From Actinomycetes bacterium (GTDB taxonomy: Bacteria; Actinomycetota; Actinomycetes; S36-B12; UBA5976), in assembly GCA_014190035.1 (NCBI GenBank), contig BJFU01000007.1, forward strand, positions 1-38,269: a stretch of 38,269 bases of DNA, given 5' to 3'. The translations under genes and the position numbers were made by a program. Positions 1-6,826 of this stretch are shown in pieces. Positions within the stretch are counted from its first letter, which is position 1. Each line of letters opens with the position of its first letter. The notes under the pieces were generated by a model, which saw nothing but the letters and a program-made list of their open reading frames with translations, ran no database searches and was not told the DNA's origin.

Positions 1-203
1 TTCCAGTTATTTACTTTAAGTATTGAAGCAGTTCTTTGCGGAAGTATCGAACCAGGAATTGCAGCAAGTGCAACTAAAAGTAGTAAAAGAAGTGCGGTAT
101 TCATGCTGGTTAATTGGCGCCAGGTCCAACGAAGAAATCCCCAAAAGTTTAGGGGTGGGAGTGGTGTTTGAGTTCTTTGTTTAGCAGAAATTTGTTTTTT
201 CAT
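1..203 (-). CDS. resB: Cytochrome c biogenesis protein ResB, N-terminal part (cut by window edge)
   Basis: The first 67 codons of a ResB-like protein, which with CcsA/CcsB forms the system II heme delivery and ligation complex for c-type cytochromes at the outer face of the membrane. It is missing from the ORF track because it runs off the window. The translation starts MKKQISAKQRTQ, continues with the family-typical amphipathic stretch FWGFLRWTWRQLTSM, and then has a first membrane helix (ALLLLLLVALAAIPGSILPQR). The ATG overlaps the ccdA stop as ATGA, so translation is probably coupled to ccdA. The order thioredoxin-ccdA-resB matches the actinobacterial ccs cluster, so a ccsA/ccsB gene would be expected just beyond the window. 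The family call is strong from the N-terminus and context; the rest of the protein is unseen. Confidence 0.88.
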   Translation of the reverse strand, partial: MKKQISAKQRTQTPLPPLNFWGFLRWTWRQLTSMNTALLLLLLVALAAIPGSILPQRTASILKVNNW

Positions 204-931
204 AAGACGGGTGTAAATCCTGAAATTAGTATTCTCATTTCAACAGTTACTTCAGACCAAAGTCCGGTAGCTAACAAGATTCCAATAAGTATTAGCAATA
301 TTCCACCGATTCTTAAAAACAATACTTGTCGTTTCCTTAACCAACTCACGGAAGCAACTGCCTTTTCTAGCGTAAAAGTAATAAGCAAAAAGGGCAAACC
401 TAAACCAAAACCATAGAACGCAGAAAGTATTGCCCCGCGTGAAACCGTTGCTTGATTAAAAGCCAAAGTTTGAACAGCAGCCAATGTTGGACCAATGCAA
501 GGTGTCCAACCAATAGCAAATAGAGCACCCAATAAAGGAGCGCCCACTAAGCCTTGTTTAACTGGAGTATGAAATCTATATTCACGCTTAAATAAGTTCC
601 AAAAACCTAAGTAACTTATTCCTAATGCAATTACAAATAACCCCATAATTCTTTCAATAGTTCTTCCGTAAGAAATAAACCATCCACCAATTCCCCCAAA
701 AAACATTCCAATGCAAACAAATACGAAAGTAAATCCTGCGATAAATAGCAAGGTGGCAATTAATGCTTTTGATTTTCTGATTGATTTATTTGCATTCAAT
801 CCAAATCCAGTGATAAAGGAAAGATATCCAGGAACCAAAGGAAGTACACAAGGCGATAGAAAAGAAATCAACCCTGCACTAAATGAAATCAATATTGCAA
901 TTAGGAGGGATCCTTGGGTAACAGTGTTCAT
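200..931 (-). CDS. ccdA: CcdA-family thiol-disulfide transmembrane protein
   Basis: A 243-residue polytopic membrane protein that moves reducing equivalents from cytoplasmic thioredoxin across the membrane to extracytoplasmic thiol proteins, here presumably the ResA-like protein encoded just upstream. Two pseudo-repeats each carry the diagnostic cysteine: SPCVLPLVPGY (C28) and GWTPCIGPTL (C145). About six hydrophobic segments fill the length, which is normal for bacterial CcdA without a fused periplasmic domain. The ATG overlaps the stop of the thioredoxin gene as ATGA, and its own stop overlaps the resB start in the same way, so the three genes form a tightly coupled unit. Confidence in the family is high; the partner assignment is inferred from context. 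Confidence 0.95.
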   Translation of the reverse strand: MNTVTQGSLLIAILISFSAGLISFLSPCVLPLVPGYLSFITGFGLNANKSIRKSKALIATLLFIAGFTFVFVCIGMFFGGIGGWFISYGRTIERIMGLFVIALGISYLGFWNLFKREYRFHTPVKQGLVGAPLLGALFAIGWTPCIGPTLAAVQTLAFNQATVSRGAILSAFYGFGLGLPFLLITFTLEKAVASVSWLRKRQVLFLRIGGILLILIGILLATGLWSEVTVEMRILISGFTPVL

Positions 932-1506
932 TCGTCAACCAAACTAGAGATGAAACCTTGAATTAAAGCTCGCTCTATTGGTCCAAGTTGTCTTGCTGCA
1001 ACTTTTCCATTTTTATCAACTAAAACTGTCGAAGGAATAGCATTTGCGGGCAACGTATCTTTAAATCCTAATAGTTTTACCCCATCACGATCAAAAATAT
1101 TTGGATAGGTTATTCCAAAGTTAGTTATGAATTTTTCTGCTGAAACCTTAGAGTCTCTGATGTTGATTCCAATAAATTCCACGCCACTGTCTTTGTTTTT
1201 TACATACAATTCTTGTAATTCTTTGGCTTCTTTTCGACAGGGCCCGCACCATGATCCCCATACATTCAAAACTACTACCTTATTTTTATAGTTTTTTAAA
1301 TCAATTTCTTTGCCATTAAAATCTAAAGCAATTAACTCAGGTGCTGATTTTCTATCCTCTATTTTAAGAAAGGTTGCAGTGCCATCACCTGAAATAAAAC
1401 CCGCTTCACCAGAATTTTGAATCGAAGCGTTAGGTGTTGCACAAGCTGAAAGTAATAAACCACTTAAAACCAATATTAATTTACGCACCGGATATTTTGC
1501 TGGCAT
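928..1506 (-). CDS. resA: ResA-like lipoprotein thioredoxin
   Basis: A 192-residue membrane-anchored extracytoplasmic thioredoxin-fold protein. The N-terminus is a lipoprotein signal with lipobox LLSAC (lipidated Cys about 22). The thioredoxin domain begins near residue 55 and carries WCGPC at 86-90, the ResA/TlpA active site that reduces apocytochrome c cysteines before heme attachment. The later PSTVLVDKNGK stretch supplies the usual cis-Pro loop region. It lies between a histidine phosphatase and ccdA, matching the mycobacterial Rv0525-Rv0526-Rv0527 order. The start is uncertain: the ATG overlaps the 3' end of the phosphatase gene by 26 nt, and an in-frame GTG six codons later would shorten the signal peptide only slightly. 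Confidence 0.9.
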   Translation of the reverse strand: MPAKYPVRKLILVLSGLLLSACATPNASIQNSGEAGFISGDGTATFLKIEDRKSAPELIALDFNGKEIDLKNYKNKVVVLNVWGSWCGPCRKEAKELQELYVKNKDSGVEFIGINIRDSKVSAEKFITNFGITYPNIFDRDGVKLLGFKDTLPANAIPSTVLVDKNGKVAARQLGPIERALIQGFISSLVDE

Positions 1507-2122
1507 CTTTTAGCAAATCTGCTGAAGGTTCTTCGTACTTAACTTCTACTAATTTGTCGTCATCAAAAACAAAAGTTGTCACACTTGCCAAACTACATTG
1601 GCGTTTACGTGGATCATGTACAAAAGATTTACCTTCAGCAGCAAGTCTTGCAACCCAAATTGGAAGTTGGTGGGAAACCAATAATGCTTCCTTACCTTTA
1701 GCAGCATCTCTTGCAGAAAAAATTGCGGTGCGCATTCTGTCTGCAACTTGCTTGTATGGCTCTCCCCATGATGGACGAAATGGATTTCTTAAATGCCACC
1801 AATTTCTCGGATCATTTAATGCTCCATCTCCCACTGAAACTCTTTTGCCTTCAAAGACGTTCTCGGCTTCGATAATCAAACTATTTATTTCTGGTTTTAA
1901 ATTATGCACATTTGCGGTAGGAGCTGCAGTTTGTTGTGCTCTTTCTAAAGGGGAAGAAACGATTAATGAAAGATTGCTGTTTTTAAAATGTTCTGCAGCA
2001 CGATCTGCCATTTTTAAACCAAGTTCAGATAATTTATATCCGGGCAATCTCCCATAAAGAACTTTTTCAGGATTAAAAACTTCGCCATGTCTCATGACAT
2101 GGACAAGAGTTTTAGTAGCCAT
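1481..2122 (-). CDS. Histidine phosphatase superfamily protein (phosphoglycerate-mutase-like)
   Basis: A 213-residue member of the histidine phosphatase superfamily. The catalytic RHGE motif is at residues 11-14 (H12 is the likely phospho-acceptor), an arginine-bearing SSPLERAQQT block follows near 56-65, and the second catalytic histidine is in LVSHQLPI (H151). The substrate is unknown; the family includes small-molecule and protein phosphatases, and the name phosphoglycerate mutase should not be taken literally. It is conserved in this position between heme genes and the ccs genes in actinobacteria, which suggests a link to that pathway that I cannot define. It starts 12 nt after the hemD stop, so it is probably in the same transcript. 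Confidence 0.88.
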   Translation of the reverse strand: MATKTLVHVMRHGEVFNPEKVLYGRLPGYKLSELGLKMADRAAEHFKNSNLSLIVSSPLERAQQTAAPTANVHNLKPEINSLIIEAENVFEGKRVSVGDGALNDPRNWWHLRNPFRPSWGEPYKQVADRMRTAIFSARDAAKGKEALLVSHQLPIWVARLAAEGKSFVHDPRKRQCSLASVTTFVFDDDKLVEVKYEEPSADLLKDASKISGA

Positions 2123-2134
2123 CGGCTTTATTTC

Positions 2135-3724
2135 TTAGTGTTTACGACGCATGGAACCGCGACGTTTGCTTGGACGCCAAACATTGTCACCGTTTTCAAT
2201 TGCTGCCAGTCTTAAAGTTTCACCGTGTGCTGCAAGTGCATCAATCAAAATTGAAACATTTGGTGATTCTGCTTTAACATCTACTCTTAAACCATGTTCT
2301 TGTGCTGCTTGTGCAGTTTGTGGCCCAATTACTGCGACAACTGTTGAAGCATGCGGTTTACCAGCAATTCCAACAAGATTTCTTACAGTGCTGGCAGAAG
2401 TGAATAGCACTGCATCAAATCCACCACTTTTAATTAATTCTCTTGTGTGAGCAGGAGGAGGTGCAGCACGTACAGTTCTAAAGGCAACGATGTCTTCAAC
2501 TTCCCAACCTTTAGCTTGCATTCCTTCAACCAGAGTTTCAGTTGCAATATCTGCGCGAGGTAAGAAAACTCTATTTATTGGATCTAGCAATTGATCAAAT
2601 TTTGGCCAAACTTCTAATAGACCTTCAGAGTTATGTTCATTTGTTGGGAACAAATCTGGTTTAACACCAAATTCAACTAGTGCATCAATTACTGGTTGAC
2701 CAATGGCTGCAACCTTTAATCCAGCAAAAGCTCTTGCATCTAAACCATAATCAATAAATTTATCTCGCACGGCTCTTACAGCATTTGTACTGGTAAAGAC
2801 CACCCATTGGAATCTTCCTGAAACTAAACCGTGAACTGCTCTTTCCATTTGTTGTGGAGTTCTTGGTGGCTCTACAGAAATTGTAGGAACTTCTACTGAA
2901 ACTGCTCCATAAACTGCTAATAATTTTTGAAAATCTTCAGCATCTTCTTTAGTTCTAGGAACTAGAACTTTCCAACCAAATAAAGATTTGTTTTCAAACC
3001 ATTGATATTTATCTCTGTTGTTAACAAGATCACCAATAACAATTACGCCTTGTCCTGATTGTCTGGCAGCTTTTGCAACCACTGGAATATTTTCCAGAGT
3101 TGAAACAATTGTTCTTTGATCAGTTGTACTGCCATCTCTTGTGACAGAAATTGGAGTTGCAGCATCTCGCCCACGAGCAATCAAAGCACTTGCAATTGCT
3201 GGTGCTTTATCGGCTGCGTTAATTACCACGATTGGAATTGTTGAATCTAAATGCAATGACCAATCAATTGGTTCTGAACCATTAAGTATGTGAACTTCTT
3301 TTCCTTTATTGGCAAACAAAGACATTCCTGCATGAGTTGGTACTGCAGTAATTGGAGAAACTCCCGGAACATATTCAAATTCAATTTTTGATTTCGCTAG
3401 GGTAGAAACTTCTACCGCCAAGTTGTCTTCAACAACTGGATCTCCTGCACAAAGTCTGACAACTGCTGCACCTTCTTTAGCTGCATCAATTGCTAAACGA
3501 GCTCTAACAGCAGGTGCCATTGGTACGCCATCTTCATCCACTGCGGCCACAACATCTGCAATTTCATTTGCATGTGCATTAGCAATGTCCATGGTGTTTA
3601 CATCAGCAATGATTAATTCGGCTTGTTTAATTGCATTAATACCACGAAGTGTTATTAATTGTGGATCTCCTGGTCCTGCGGCAACATAAATTACCGGCAG
3701 CACAATAATCTTTTTCTTAGTCAA
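2135..3724 (-). CDS. hemD: Uroporphyrinogen-III synthase fused to an N-terminal SUMT-like (CobA-type) domain
   Basis: A 529-residue fusion. Residues about 10-240 resemble S-adenosylmethionine uroporphyrinogen-III C-methyltransferases: AAGPGDP (15-21), a GDP loop (RLCAGDP, 90-96) and VPGVSPITAVPTHAG. Residues about 250-510 are HemD-like (WKVLVPRTKEDA, VFTSTNAV, VLFTSASTV), the domain that cyclises hydroxymethylbilane to uroporphyrinogen III. The tail is basic (SKRRGSMRRKH). The CobA half departs from the usual RLKGGDP signature (K and G replaced), so its methyltransferase activity is doubtful. The likely start is TTG, preceded by AAAGG about nine bases upstream; no in-frame ATG lies nearby. 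It begins 17 nt after rex. The usual neighbours hemA and hemC (before) and hemB and hemL (after) are missing, so the supply of substrate is an open question. Confidence 0.87.
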   Translation of the reverse strand: MTKKKIIVLPVIYVAAGPGDPQLITLRGINAIKQAELIIADVNTMDIANAHANEIADVVAAVDEDGVPMAPAVRARLAIDAAKEGAAVVRLCAGDPVVEDNLAVEVSTLAKSKIEFEYVPGVSPITAVPTHAGMSLFANKGKEVHILNGSEPIDWSLHLDSTIPIVVINAADKAPAIASALIARGRDAATPISVTRDGSTTDQRTIVSTLENIPVVAKAARQSGQGVIVIGDLVNNRDKYQWFENKSLFGWKVLVPRTKEDAEDFQKLLAVYGAVSVEVPTISVEPPRTPQQMERAVHGLVSGRFQWVVFTSTNAVRAVRDKFIDYGLDARAFAGLKVAAIGQPVIDALVEFGVKPDLFPTNEHNSEGLLEVWPKFDQLLDPINRVFLPRADIATETLVEGMQAKGWEVEDIVAFRTVRAAPPPAHTRELIKSGGFDAVLFTSASTVRNLVGIAGKPHASTVVAVIGPQTAQAAQEHGLRVDVKAESPNVSILIDALAAHGETLRLAAIENGDNVWRPSKRRGSMRRKH

Positions 3725-3741
3725 GTAATTACCTTTCGTTT

Positions 3742-4431
3742 CTATACGGCTTTGCGTTGTTCGTGGAATGCCAAAATTTGTAGTTCTGATGCCAAGTCAA
3801 CTTTTCTGACATCTACTCCTTCAGGAACACTTAAATGAACTGGTGCAAAATTTAAGATGCTTCTGATTCCTGCTTTTACTAAACGATCACTTACAACTTG
3901 AGCACTGTCTGCAGGAGTTGCCACTACTCCTAAACGAGCATTTGTTTCTTTGATTACATCTTCTAAATCACTTAATGCATGAACGAGTAATTCAACAGTT
4001 TTTCCTTCGGCACCACATTTAACTTTTGTGCCAATTAAGGTTTGATCGGCATCAACTAGTGCCACAACGCGAAATCCGCGTGAACCAAATCCGCCGTAAT
4101 GTGCAAGGGCTCTTCCAAGATTTCCCACTCCAACAATTACTACTGACCAATCGTGGTTAAGTCCCATTTCACGAGAAATTTGGTAACGCAAGAATTCAAC
4201 TTCATAACCAACACCACGAGTTCCATATGAACCTAAATGAGATAAATCTTTTCGAAGCATGGCACTGGAAACTCCAGTTAATGCTGCTAATTCTTCAGAG
4301 GAAACTCTTACTTGTGCAGCATCTGCTAATTGGCTTAAAGCTCTGTAATAAGCAGGAAGTCTTGAAACTGTAGCTTCAGAAATTTTGGGTGAATTACCAT
4401 CTTTTGATGATGATGAGACTTTTGATGGCAT
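3742..4431 (-). CDS. rex: Redox-sensing transcriptional repressor Rex
   Basis: Rex is a dimeric repressor that senses the NADH/NAD+ ratio and leaves DNA when NADH rises. An N-terminal winged helix (about residues 15-75, with SAMLRKDLSHLGSYG as the recognition region) is followed by a Rossmann fold whose dinucleotide loop is VGVGNLGRAL (GxGxxG near 101-106), and a C-terminal swapped helix (LASELQILAFHEQ). I choose the ATG at 4431 (229 aa) over the track's TTG at 4467. The TTG lies inside a Rex-operator-like palindrome, and the 4431 ATG has TACCTT exactly seven bases upstream with TTGTGC 17 bases before that, a good leaderless promoter. An ATG at 4449 is the alternative. It is followed directly by hemD, as in the actinobacterial rex-hem cluster. 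Confidence 0.95.
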   Translation of the reverse strand: MPSKVSSSSKDGNSPKISEATVSRLPAYYRALSQLADAAQVRVSSEELAALTGVSSAMLRKDLSHLGSYGTRGVGYEVEFLRYQISREMGLNHDWSVVIVGVGNLGRALAHYGGFGSRGFRVVALVDADQTLIGTKVKCGAEGKTVELLVHALSDLEDVIKETNARLGVVATPADSAQVVSDRLVKAGIRSILNFAPVHLSVPEGVDVRKVDLASELQILAFHEQRKAV

Positions 4432-4438
4432 ATATCCA

Positions 4439-4467
4439 AAGGTACACATTTGTGCAAAAAAGCACAA
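4439..4467 (-). promoter_or_regulatory. rex promoter with overlapping Rex operator (autoregulation)
   Basis: The 18-bp inverted repeat TTGTGC-N6-GCACAA at 4450-4467 fits the Rex operator form TTGTGnnnnnnnnCACAA (the palindrome extends to ATTTGTGC...GCACAAAT). Its left half doubles as a -35 (TTGTGC, 4462-4467). A 17-nt spacer leads to the -10 TACCTT (4439-4444), and seven bases later comes the rex ATG. Rex bound here would cover the -35 and most of the spacer. Autorepression is known for Streptomyces Rex; applying it here is inference from a near-ideal site. Confidence 0.85.
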
Positions 4468-4490
4468 ATCCTCTCACAAATCAAAGACCT

Positions 4491-4727
4491 TTAACTAAGT
4501 GCTTTTCGTAATCTTTCTGGATCTACTCGCCAATAGTCATGGCGTTTGCCGTCAACAAAAATGACGGGGATTTCTTCCCCGTATTGATGCATCAATTCAG
4601 GATTGTTTTGGATTTCTTCAACTTCATAACCGACGTTTAATTCACTAGTTACTTGGGCAACGATTTTGATGGCATCTTCACAGAGGTGACAGCCTGGTTT
4701 GGAGAGAACTTTTACTCTTTTAAAGAT
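4491..4727 (-). CDS. Glutaredoxin-like protein (DUF836 type) lacking a canonical start codon
   Basis: A short thioredoxin-fold protein of about 78 residues, absent from the ORF track. The reading frame is open from the TAA at 4728-4730 and encodes (I)FKRVKVLSKPGCHLCEDAIK ... EEIPVIFVDGKRHDYWRVDP ... LRKALS. The N-terminal beta strand, PGCHLC redox motif, cis-Pro segment (IPVIFV) and DG turn match actinobacterial glutaredoxin-like proteins found beside rex. No ATG, GTG or TTG occurs between the upstream in-frame stop and the CxxC, and the first in-frame ATG lies beyond the active site. The only position giving a full-length fold is an ATC at 4725-4727 with AAGG 11 bases upstream. It may start at this non-standard codon, or carry a sequence error, or be a decayed start. 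It lies just downstream of a strong hairpin ending the HTH gene. Confidence 0.8.
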   Translation of the reverse strand: MFKRVKVLSKPGCHLCEDAIKIVAQVTSELNVGYEVEEIQNNPELMHQYGEEIPVIFVDGKRHDYWRVDPERLRKALS

Positions 4728-4755
4728 TTAAATCAGAACCTTAGAAGTGGGGAAA

Positions 4756-4780
4756 GCTGGCTGAGGGGAAATCAGCCAGC
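4756..4780 (-). terminator. Hairpin overlapping the stop codon of the HTH gene
   Basis: A 9-bp perfect stem (GCTGGCTGA / TCAGCCAGC) with a 7-nt loop, followed on the minus strand by TTTCC. The TGA stop of the HTH gene is the last part of the left arm. The stem is strong but the T tract is short, so this could be a terminator, a processing site or an mRNA 3' stabiliser. If it terminates, the glutaredoxin gene downstream needs its own promoter. Confidence 0.6.
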
Positions 4781-4978
4781 CTCTACGAATGATTCACGCA
4801 AGTAGTCAGAAACTGCTGCTTCTGGAACTCGAAACGATCTACCAACGCGCACTGCTGGCATGGTGCCTGAGTGGACTAGTCGGTAAACAGTCATCTTGGA
4901 TACTCGCATTGATGAGGCAACTTCTGCCACGGTCAAGAATCTAACTTCGCCTAAAGGTCTATCTGGGCTTGTCGCCAT
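4772..4978 (-). CDS. Small helix-turn-helix DNA-binding protein (excisionase/MerR-like, Rv0500A type)
   Basis: A 68-residue single-domain winged-helix protein. RFLTVAEVASSMRVSKMTVYRLVHSGTMPAVRVGRSFRVPEAAV is nearly the textbook actinobacterial small excisionase-like HTH found next to proC in mycobacteria; the first helix-turn-helix spans about residues 14-37 and the wing is VGRSFRV. A good Shine-Dalgarno (AGAGG) lies 6-9 bases before the ATG. It is probably a nucleoid-associated or developmental-type regulator; related BldC-like proteins bind DNA cooperatively as arrays of monomers, but the targets here are unknown. Despite the excisionase label there is no sign of a mobile element. It is a stand-alone gene between a 173-nt spacer and a strong 3' hairpin. 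Confidence 0.9.
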   Translation of the reverse strand: MATSPDRPLGEVRFLTVAEVASSMRVSKMTVYRLVHSGTMPAVRVGRSFRVPEAAVSDYLRESFVEAG

Positions 4979-5151
4979 TTCTTGCCTCTTTCTGTCACGC
5001 TTTAAGACCTTCCCTAAGTCTTAAGGGGCGTGTGGTGCCACGGTAATAGATGACTACTAGGTAGCACAAGAGAGGAGGGGGGCTATTTAAGAGAACCAGA
5101 CATGCTAGTGGGGTTTAGAAAAATGATGTTACAGAAGTGAATTAGAGATTT

Positions 5152-5943
5152 TTAAATGAAACGATCAGCCGGATGAGGATTTAAAGACAATAAAACTTCT
5201 TTTGCTTTTCTTCCCGGCAATTTTTTAATTGTTTTTAATAATGCCACACGATTATCGCAATGTTCTTTCAAAACTGCGTAAGCTTTTTTGCCAATTAATT
5301 CAACTAATGTGTCTTTTTCACTTACATAAACAGGTTCGGTTGCAGTGTGTGCATCGGTATCTGATGAACAATACCAATCCATGGTATGCCCACCTTCTCC
5401 CCAATTTTTTCTTTTGTATTCTTCAATAACAATTACTTGATAATCTGTGTCATCTTCAAATTCTCTTGTTTCATAACTTCTTCTAATTGGTAATTGCCAA
5501 CAAACATCTGGTTTTGCTTCTAATGGTTTGGCACCTTTGACCATTGCAAGCTTATGTAATGCGCAACCTTGTCCACCAGCAAACTCTGGTGAGTTCATAA
5601 ATATGCAAGCTCCATCAACAACTCTTGTTTTTTCAATACCGTCTTCTTTTTCAGTCCAACCTTTTTTAGAATTTGCGTGTTCTTGCTTTTCCCAAATATC
5701 AGGAGTTAATTTCTTAACCCATTTCGCAACTCTTTTTTTATCTGCTGCTTCAGTGAAATGTGCACCATGAATACAGCAACCATCATTTGGATTTGTTTTC
5801 TCAACACCTTTGCAACCGCGACCAAAAATACATTCCCAATTTGAAGTTAACCAAGTTAAATCAGCTTTAATCAACGTTCCTGAAGCATCAGGATCAATAA
5901 ATTCAAGCCAGGTACGAGGCGTCTCTTTTAAGATTTCGGTCAT
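5152..5943 (-). CDS. Cysteine-rich protein of unknown function (YkgJ/DUF3109-like)
   Basis: A 263-residue soluble protein that I cannot name with certainty. It has scattered cysteine clusters: WECIFGRGCKG (near 37-44), GCCIHGAHF (near 55-63), ACIF...GGQGCALH (near 112-130), DVCWQLP and a later WYCSS. The CxxxxxC, CC.H and C..H pattern recalls the metal-binding YkgJ/DUF3109 group, where cysteines are thought to hold zinc or an iron-sulfur cluster. There is no signal peptide or membrane segment. The ATG has TAGGCT seven bases upstream, suggesting a leaderless transcript. It is divergent from proC; a homologue of similar kind occupies this neighbourhood in other actinobacteria as far as I recall. 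Any catalytic role is speculation. Confidence 0.75.
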   Translation of the reverse strand: MTEILKETPRTWLEFIDPDASGTLIKADLTWLTSNWECIFGRGCKGVEKTNPNDGCCIHGAHFTEAADKKRVAKWVKKLTPDIWEKQEHANSKKGWTEKEDGIEKTRVVDGACIFMNSPEFAGGQGCALHKLAMVKGAKPLEAKPDVCWQLPIRRSYETREFEDDTDYQVIVIEEYKRKNWGEGGHTMDWYCSSDTDAHTATEPVYVSEKDTLVELIGKKAYAVLKEHCDNRVALLKTIKKLPGRKAKEVLLSLNPHPADRFI

Positions 5944-6025
5944 AAGCCTGAGCCTACTTGGGCACTTTCTCTCATGCGCAAAGTAGTCTTGTTCAATAAG
6001 TCACACTAGAAAGAAAGAAATAAAC

Positions 6026-6826
6026 GTGAAAATTGGCATTGTTGGCACCGGCAATATGGGTGAAGCCATATTGAAAGGGCTACTCGACAATGTGTTAAAA
6101 ACCCAAGACATAATTTGCGTGGATAAGTCTCAAGAAAGCTTAGATCGCATTGCTAAGGCCTACCAAGTTGTTTGTTCTGCTGAAATTTCTGCCATTAGAG
6201 ACTGTGATGTTGTGCTTTTAGCTGTTAAGCCTCAAAATATGGATGAAGTTTTGCCTTTAATGGGCAAAGTTATTTCTGAAAAGACTTTAATCATTTCAAT
6301 TGCCGTTGGAATTACTTCCAGCTTTATAGTGAAAAATCTTGGAATAAGCAAAGCTGCAGTTGTTAGAGCTATGCCAAATACTCCAGCATTAGTTGGCAAA
6401 GGTGTAACTGGAATAGCAAAAGGTGAATTTGCTACCGATGCGCAATTAACAATTACTAAAAATCTTTTGGAAGCTGTCGGCCAAGTTGTTGTAGTCAATG
6501 AAGACCAAATTGATATTGTAGCCGCAGCCTCTGGTTCTGGTCCTGCTTATTATTTTTATGTAACCGAATTATTAATTGAAGCTGCTGTGTCTCATGGATT
6601 ATCTAGAGATGTTGCACAAGTTTTAGTTGAAAATACTTTTATTGGATCTAGTGCCTTATTTGAAAATTCAGATGATGATGTTGTTGAATTAAGAAGAAAA
6701 GTTACTTCACCAAAAGGAACAACTCAAGCTGCAATTGAATTCTTAGAAAGTAAAGATTTAAAAAGTATTTGGCAAAATGCATTAGGTGCAGCAATTAAAA
6801 GAGCAGAAGAAATTAGTAAGAACTAA
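6026..6826 (+). CDS. proC: Pyrroline-5-carboxylate reductase
   Basis: A 266-residue enzyme for the last step of proline synthesis, reducing pyrroline-5-carboxylate with NAD(P)H. The N-terminal Rossmann loop GTGNMGEA (residues 7-14), the ALLAVKPQ-like strand (VVLLAVKPQ), the signature AMPNTPALVGKGVTG, and the C-terminal helical block with SGSGPAYYFYVTE and VTSPKGTTQAAIEFLE all fit, and the length is typical. The start is GTG, preceded by a purine-rich but weak ribosome site (GAAAGAAAGAAA). It is a single-gene unit. Its TAA is immediately followed by the reverse-complement stop of clpC, leaving no room for a terminator. Confidence 0.97.
   Translation: MKIGIVGTGNMGEAILKGLLDNVLKTQDIICVDKSQESLDRIAKAYQVVCSAEISAIRDCDVVLLAVKPQNMDEVLPLMGKVISEKTLIISIAVGITSSFIVKNLGISKAAVVRAMPNTPALVGKGVTGIAKGEFATDAQLTITKNLLEAVGQVVVVNEDQIDIVAAASGSGPAYYFYVTELLIEAAVSHGLSRDVAQVLVENTFIGSSALFENSDDDVVELRRKVTSPKGTTQAAIEFLESKDLKSIWQNALGAAIKRAEEISKN

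Noticed and set aside
1434-2057. 207-aa plus-strand ORF opposite the histidine phosphatase gene
   Set aside because: It is the antisense shadow of a well-supported gene, has no recognisable domain or ribosome site, and has the skewed composition of a shadow frame.
4432-4467. TTG start for rex in the ORF track
   Set aside because: The codon lies inside the Rex operator and the extra residues (CFFAQMCTFGY) do not belong to the family; the ATG at 4431 fits the promoter spacing.
4772-4978. Excisionase-like HTH as a mark of an integrated element
   Set aside because: It matches the conserved chromosomal actinobacterial protein next to proC; there is no integrase, attachment-site repeat or composition shift.
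4979-5151. Possible tRNA, small RNA or COX24-like small gene between the HTH and cysteine-rich genes
   Set aside because: I found no cloverleaf, no KKRRKRM-type small basic ORF and only weak inverted repeats; nothing supports a gene there.
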